NCBI GenBank assembly: GCA_050874385.1
Contig: JBNMKO010000050.1
Location: forward strand, 1 to 25,126
Length of the DNA: 25,126 bases
Direction of reading: 5' to 3'
From: CAG-882 sp050874385
Lineage (GTDB): Bacteria; Bacillota; Clostridia; Lachnospirales; Lachnospiraceae
Shown: positions 23,443 through 25,126 of the stretch, one piece after another
How the letters are laid out: each line of letters begins with the position of its first letter
Numbering within the stretch: position 1 is the first letter of the stretch
The notes under the pieces: generated by a model
Seen by the model: only the letters and a program-made list of their open reading frames with translations
Told to the model about the DNA's origin: nothing
The model's database searches: none
Made by a program: the position numbers and the translations under genes

Positions 23443-23478
23443 CTATAAACATAGGTAACTGTTCATATTCAACCTCCC
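23443..23478 (-). promoter_or_regulatory. orphan ribosome binding site and 7-codon frame
   Basis: GGGAGG (23478-23473), a 6-nt spacer and ATG (23466-23464) open a frame encoding only MNSYLCL before TAG (23445-23443). The site is as strong as those of the real genes. It lies between the exporter permease and ATPase genes and may be a leader peptide or the stranded start of a lost gene. The start lies in one arm of a perfect 11-bp inverted repeat (GTAACTGTTCA at 23455-23465, TGAACAGTTAC at 23522-23532), and the other arm contains the permease stop codon. The rest of the 23266-23528 gap holds nothing I recognise. Confidence 0.4.
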
Positions 23479-23528
23479 AAATGCTAAACGTTTCGTCGAT
23501 TTATGAAATTTTGCTTTGCTCTGAACAG

Positions 23529-24308
23529 TTACAAATACAGTATAAATTCATCCTGTTTCTTATAAAATACCCACAGTCCAAACGCAAACACAAGCGCACT
23601 TGGAACAACCGACATAACCACCGTGTACAAATCCGGCATAGAGTTGTACATCATAAAGCCTCGAAACATCTCAAGTATGTTAGTCACCGGGTTAAGCTTT
23701 ACTATTGTAAGAAGAAAATTTCCCAAAATATCAAGCGGGTACATAATCGGCGCAAGATATATAAAGCCTGTCAGAAATACCGAATACAGATGCACGATAT
23801 CCCTGTATTTTACGGACAGCGCTGCCAGTATAAAACCGACTCCCATGGAAAATATTATCATTATCGCTATAGGTATCACCGATAGAAACATCGTGTAATG
23901 GAGTGGTGTCCTAAGCACAACCATAACTATGAGAAGCGCGGCATACGCGGCAAAAATGTTGATTGAGCAGGACAGCACCCTCGACAGCACAAATATATAC
24001 TTAGGCACATAGACCTTCTTTATGAGCGCCGCACTGTTTATTATCGAATTCATAGCAAGCTGCGTGGACTCCGAAAAGAAATTATACAATACCTGTCCAC
24101 ACAGTATATATATAGGATAATTTTCCACGGCAAAGCCAAAAAGATGCGAGAAAACTGCTGAGAGAATTATCATCATAAACAGTGGGTTCAGAAGGGTCCA
24201 CAGCACTCCAAGCACAGAACGGCGGTATTTATTTTTGATATCCCGTGATATAAGCTCGAACAAGAGCGGCTTAAATTTGATAAAATTTGCTCTGACTGAA
24301 TTGTGCAT
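23529..24308 (-). CDS. polysaccharide ABC exporter, permease subunit (Wzm/TagG-like)
   Basis: This 259-aa ABC-2-type membrane protein begins with a cytoplasmic interface helix (FKPLLFELISRDIKNKYRRS) followed by VLGVLWTLLNPLFMMIILSAVFS and about six membrane segments, ending KKQDEFILYL. The RDIKxKYRRSVLGxLW block is characteristic of TagG/Wzm/RgpC permeases. With the ATPase downstream it should move the finished lipid-linked polysaccharide across the membrane. It starts 34 bp after rmlC with AAAGGG upstream, fitting a rmlA-rmlC-permease transcription unit. The exact cargo is unknown; a rhamnose-containing glycan is inferred from the neighbours. Confidence 0.92.
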   Translation of the reverse strand: MHNSVRANFIKFKPLLFELISRDIKNKYRRSVLGVLWTLLNPLFMMIILSAVFSHLFGFAVENYPIYILCGQVLYNFFSESTQLAMNSIINSAALIKKVYVPKYIFVLSRVLSCSINIFAAYAALLIVMVVLRTPLHYTMFLSVIPIAIMIIFSMGVGFILAALSVKYRDIVHLYSVFLTGFIYLAPIMYPLDILGNFLLTIVKLNPVTNILEMFRGFMMYNSMPDLYTVVMSVVPSALVFAFGLWVFYKKQDEFILYL

Positions 24309-24342
24309 TGTAAACCCTTTCTAAACTCAACAATCTGTAAAT

Positions 24343-24924
24343 CTAATTTTTCTTTGCCTCAACATACTCTGCAAGTGTTCCCCACTTGGTATCCTTATCA
24401 GAAAAGATAAGCTCCATATCCTCCGGTATCGGCCACTTTACACCGACCTGTGGGTCATTCCATATAATACCGCCCTCGTCGTTAGGGTGATAAAAATCTG
24501 TACACTTATATGCAAACTCCGCTGTATCAGACAACACAACAAAGCCGTGAGCAAAATTCTTAGGTATGAAGAACTGCTTCTTGTTCTCATCGGAAAGCTC
24601 CACTCCGTACCACTTTCCGAAAGTCTTAGAGCCCTCTCTCAGGTCGACAGCCACGTCAAAAACTGTTCCCTTTGACGCTCTGACAAGCTTATCCTGTGGA
24701 AACTGCTTCTGGAAATGAAGTCCGCGGATAACGCCTTTCTTTGAGCCTGACTGGTTGTCCTGAACGAACTGCATGTCAATCCCCGCAGCCGCATAATCGT
24801 TGTAATTGTAAACCTCGTAGAAATAGCCTCTCGCATCACCAAACACCTTTGGCTCAATGACCTTTAATCCCTCTATCTCCACTCCGTCCTCTGTGTAACA
24901 TTTACTCACAGTAATCTGTCCCAT
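24343..24924 (-). CDS. rmlC: dTDP-4-dehydrorhamnose 3,5-epimerase
   Basis: The 193-aa cupin enzyme performs the third step of dTDP-L-rhamnose synthesis, epimerising dTDP-4-keto-6-deoxyglucose at C3 and C5. Visible hallmarks are DARGYFYEVYN, the catalytic His70 in VIRGLHFQ, LVRASKGTVFDVAVDLR, FFIPKNFAHGFVVLS and the Tyr region AEFAYKCTDFYHP. Length is normal (about 180-195 aa). GAGG lies 7 nt before the ATG. It follows rmlA after 51 bp and precedes the exporter permease by 34 bp. The other pathway genes, rmlB and rmlD, are not in the window and may lie upstream or elsewhere. It can also be called rfbC. Confidence 0.95.
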   Translation of the reverse strand: MGQITVSKCYTEDGVEIEGLKVIEPKVFGDARGYFYEVYNYNDYAAAGIDMQFVQDNQSGSKKGVIRGLHFQKQFPQDKLVRASKGTVFDVAVDLREGSKTFGKWYGVELSDENKKQFFIPKNFAHGFVVLSDTAEFAYKCTDFYHPNDEGGIIWNDPQVGVKWPIPEDMELIFSDKDTKWGTLAEYVEAKKN

Positions 24925-24975
24925 ATAGAAACCTCACATTTTACTTAATTTATAGATATTCTCAATCCATCAATT

Positions 24976-25126
24976 CTACAGTCCGTTGGCAATCTCAATG
25001 AGATACTTTCCGTAAGCTGTCTTTAAAAGCGGCTGTGCAAGCGCAACAAGCTGCTCCCTGTCAATAAAGCCTCTCTTGTATGCAATCTCCTCGATACATG
25101 AGATGTAAAGTCCCTGTCTCTTCTGG
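24976..25126 (-). CDS. rmlA: glucose-1-phosphate thymidylyltransferase (C-terminal part, cut by window edge)
   Basis: Only the last 49 complete codons are present. The visible end (YISCIEEIAYKRGFIDREQL, then PLLKTAYGKYLIEIANGL and TAG) is the conserved C terminus of RmlA/RfbA. RmlA makes dTDP-glucose from glucose-1-phosphate and dTTP, the first step of dTDP-L-rhamnose synthesis. The catalytic nucleotidyltransferase core is outside the window, so the call rests on this tail and on rmlC directly downstream. Confidence 0.88.
   Translation of the reverse strand, partial: QKRQGLYISCIEEIAYKRGFIDREQLVALAQPLLKTAYGKYLIEIANGL

Overview
The window looks like a chromosomal segment of a low- to mid-GC anaerobic Firmicute, most likely a Lachnospiraceae-type gut clostridium. 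The grounds are an oxygen-independent class III ribonucleotide reductase (NrdD), a NuoF-type Fe-S protein of a kind I associate with Lachnospiraceae, a CspB-like subtilase, a DUF6440-like protein, strong GGAGG-type ribosome binding sites and TTGACA/TATAAT promoters. This family assignment is inference; no rRNA or other marker gene is present. Every gene I can support is on the minus strand, so transcription runs from high to low coordinates. I found no plus-strand gene, tRNA, rRNA, CRISPR array, insertion sequence or phage gene.

Region A (about 11.2-25.1 kb) is a cell-surface polysaccharide locus. In transcription order it holds the end of rmlA, rmlC, an ABC-2 polysaccharide-export permease, a 263-bp gap with an orphan ribosome binding site, the export ATPase, a 71-aa membrane protein, an 833-aa glycosyltransferase with two GT2 domains, dihydroorotase (pyrC), a 510-aa and a 568-aa glycosyltransferase, a 313-aa rhamnosyltransferase-like GT2, a 132-aa membrane protein, and a phosphoglucomutase-type enzyme. 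The mutase could supply glucose-1-phosphate, and RmlA/RmlC act in the dTDP-L-rhamnose pathway. The GT2 enzymes would build a rhamnose-containing glycan on a lipid carrier, and the ABC pair would export it. The most striking observation is that the neighbouring 510-aa and 568-aa glycosyltransferases look like reciprocally decayed versions of the two-domain 833-aa enzyme. One keeps a good second domain and a remnant of the first; the other keeps a good first domain and a remnant of the second. Each has an acidic/Asn/Ser-rich linker at the corresponding place.

Region B (about 7.1-11.2 kb) holds a MATE-family exporter and nrdD. The nrdD promoter lies directly behind the MATE gene and carries a perfect 18-bp NrdR-type box, with a degenerate second box 32 bp away overlapping the -10. 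No nrdG follows nrdD.

Region C (1-7.1 kb) is a protein-quality-control and protease neighbourhood. It has an HtrA-like membrane serine protease with a long Asn/Ser-rich cytoplasmic tail, then an operon of a GtrB-like polyprenyl-phosphate glycosyltransferase, a ClpX with an extended Asn-rich N terminus and a DUF6440-like protein, then a CspB-like subtilase, and at the edge the start of a NuoF-like Fe-S protein. Several promoters and intrinsic terminators are visible and mark the unit boundaries.

Four start codons were judged by ribosome binding sites: pyrC, the 510-aa GT and the 132-aa membrane protein start downstream of the longest open frame; the 71-aa membrane protein remains ambiguous.
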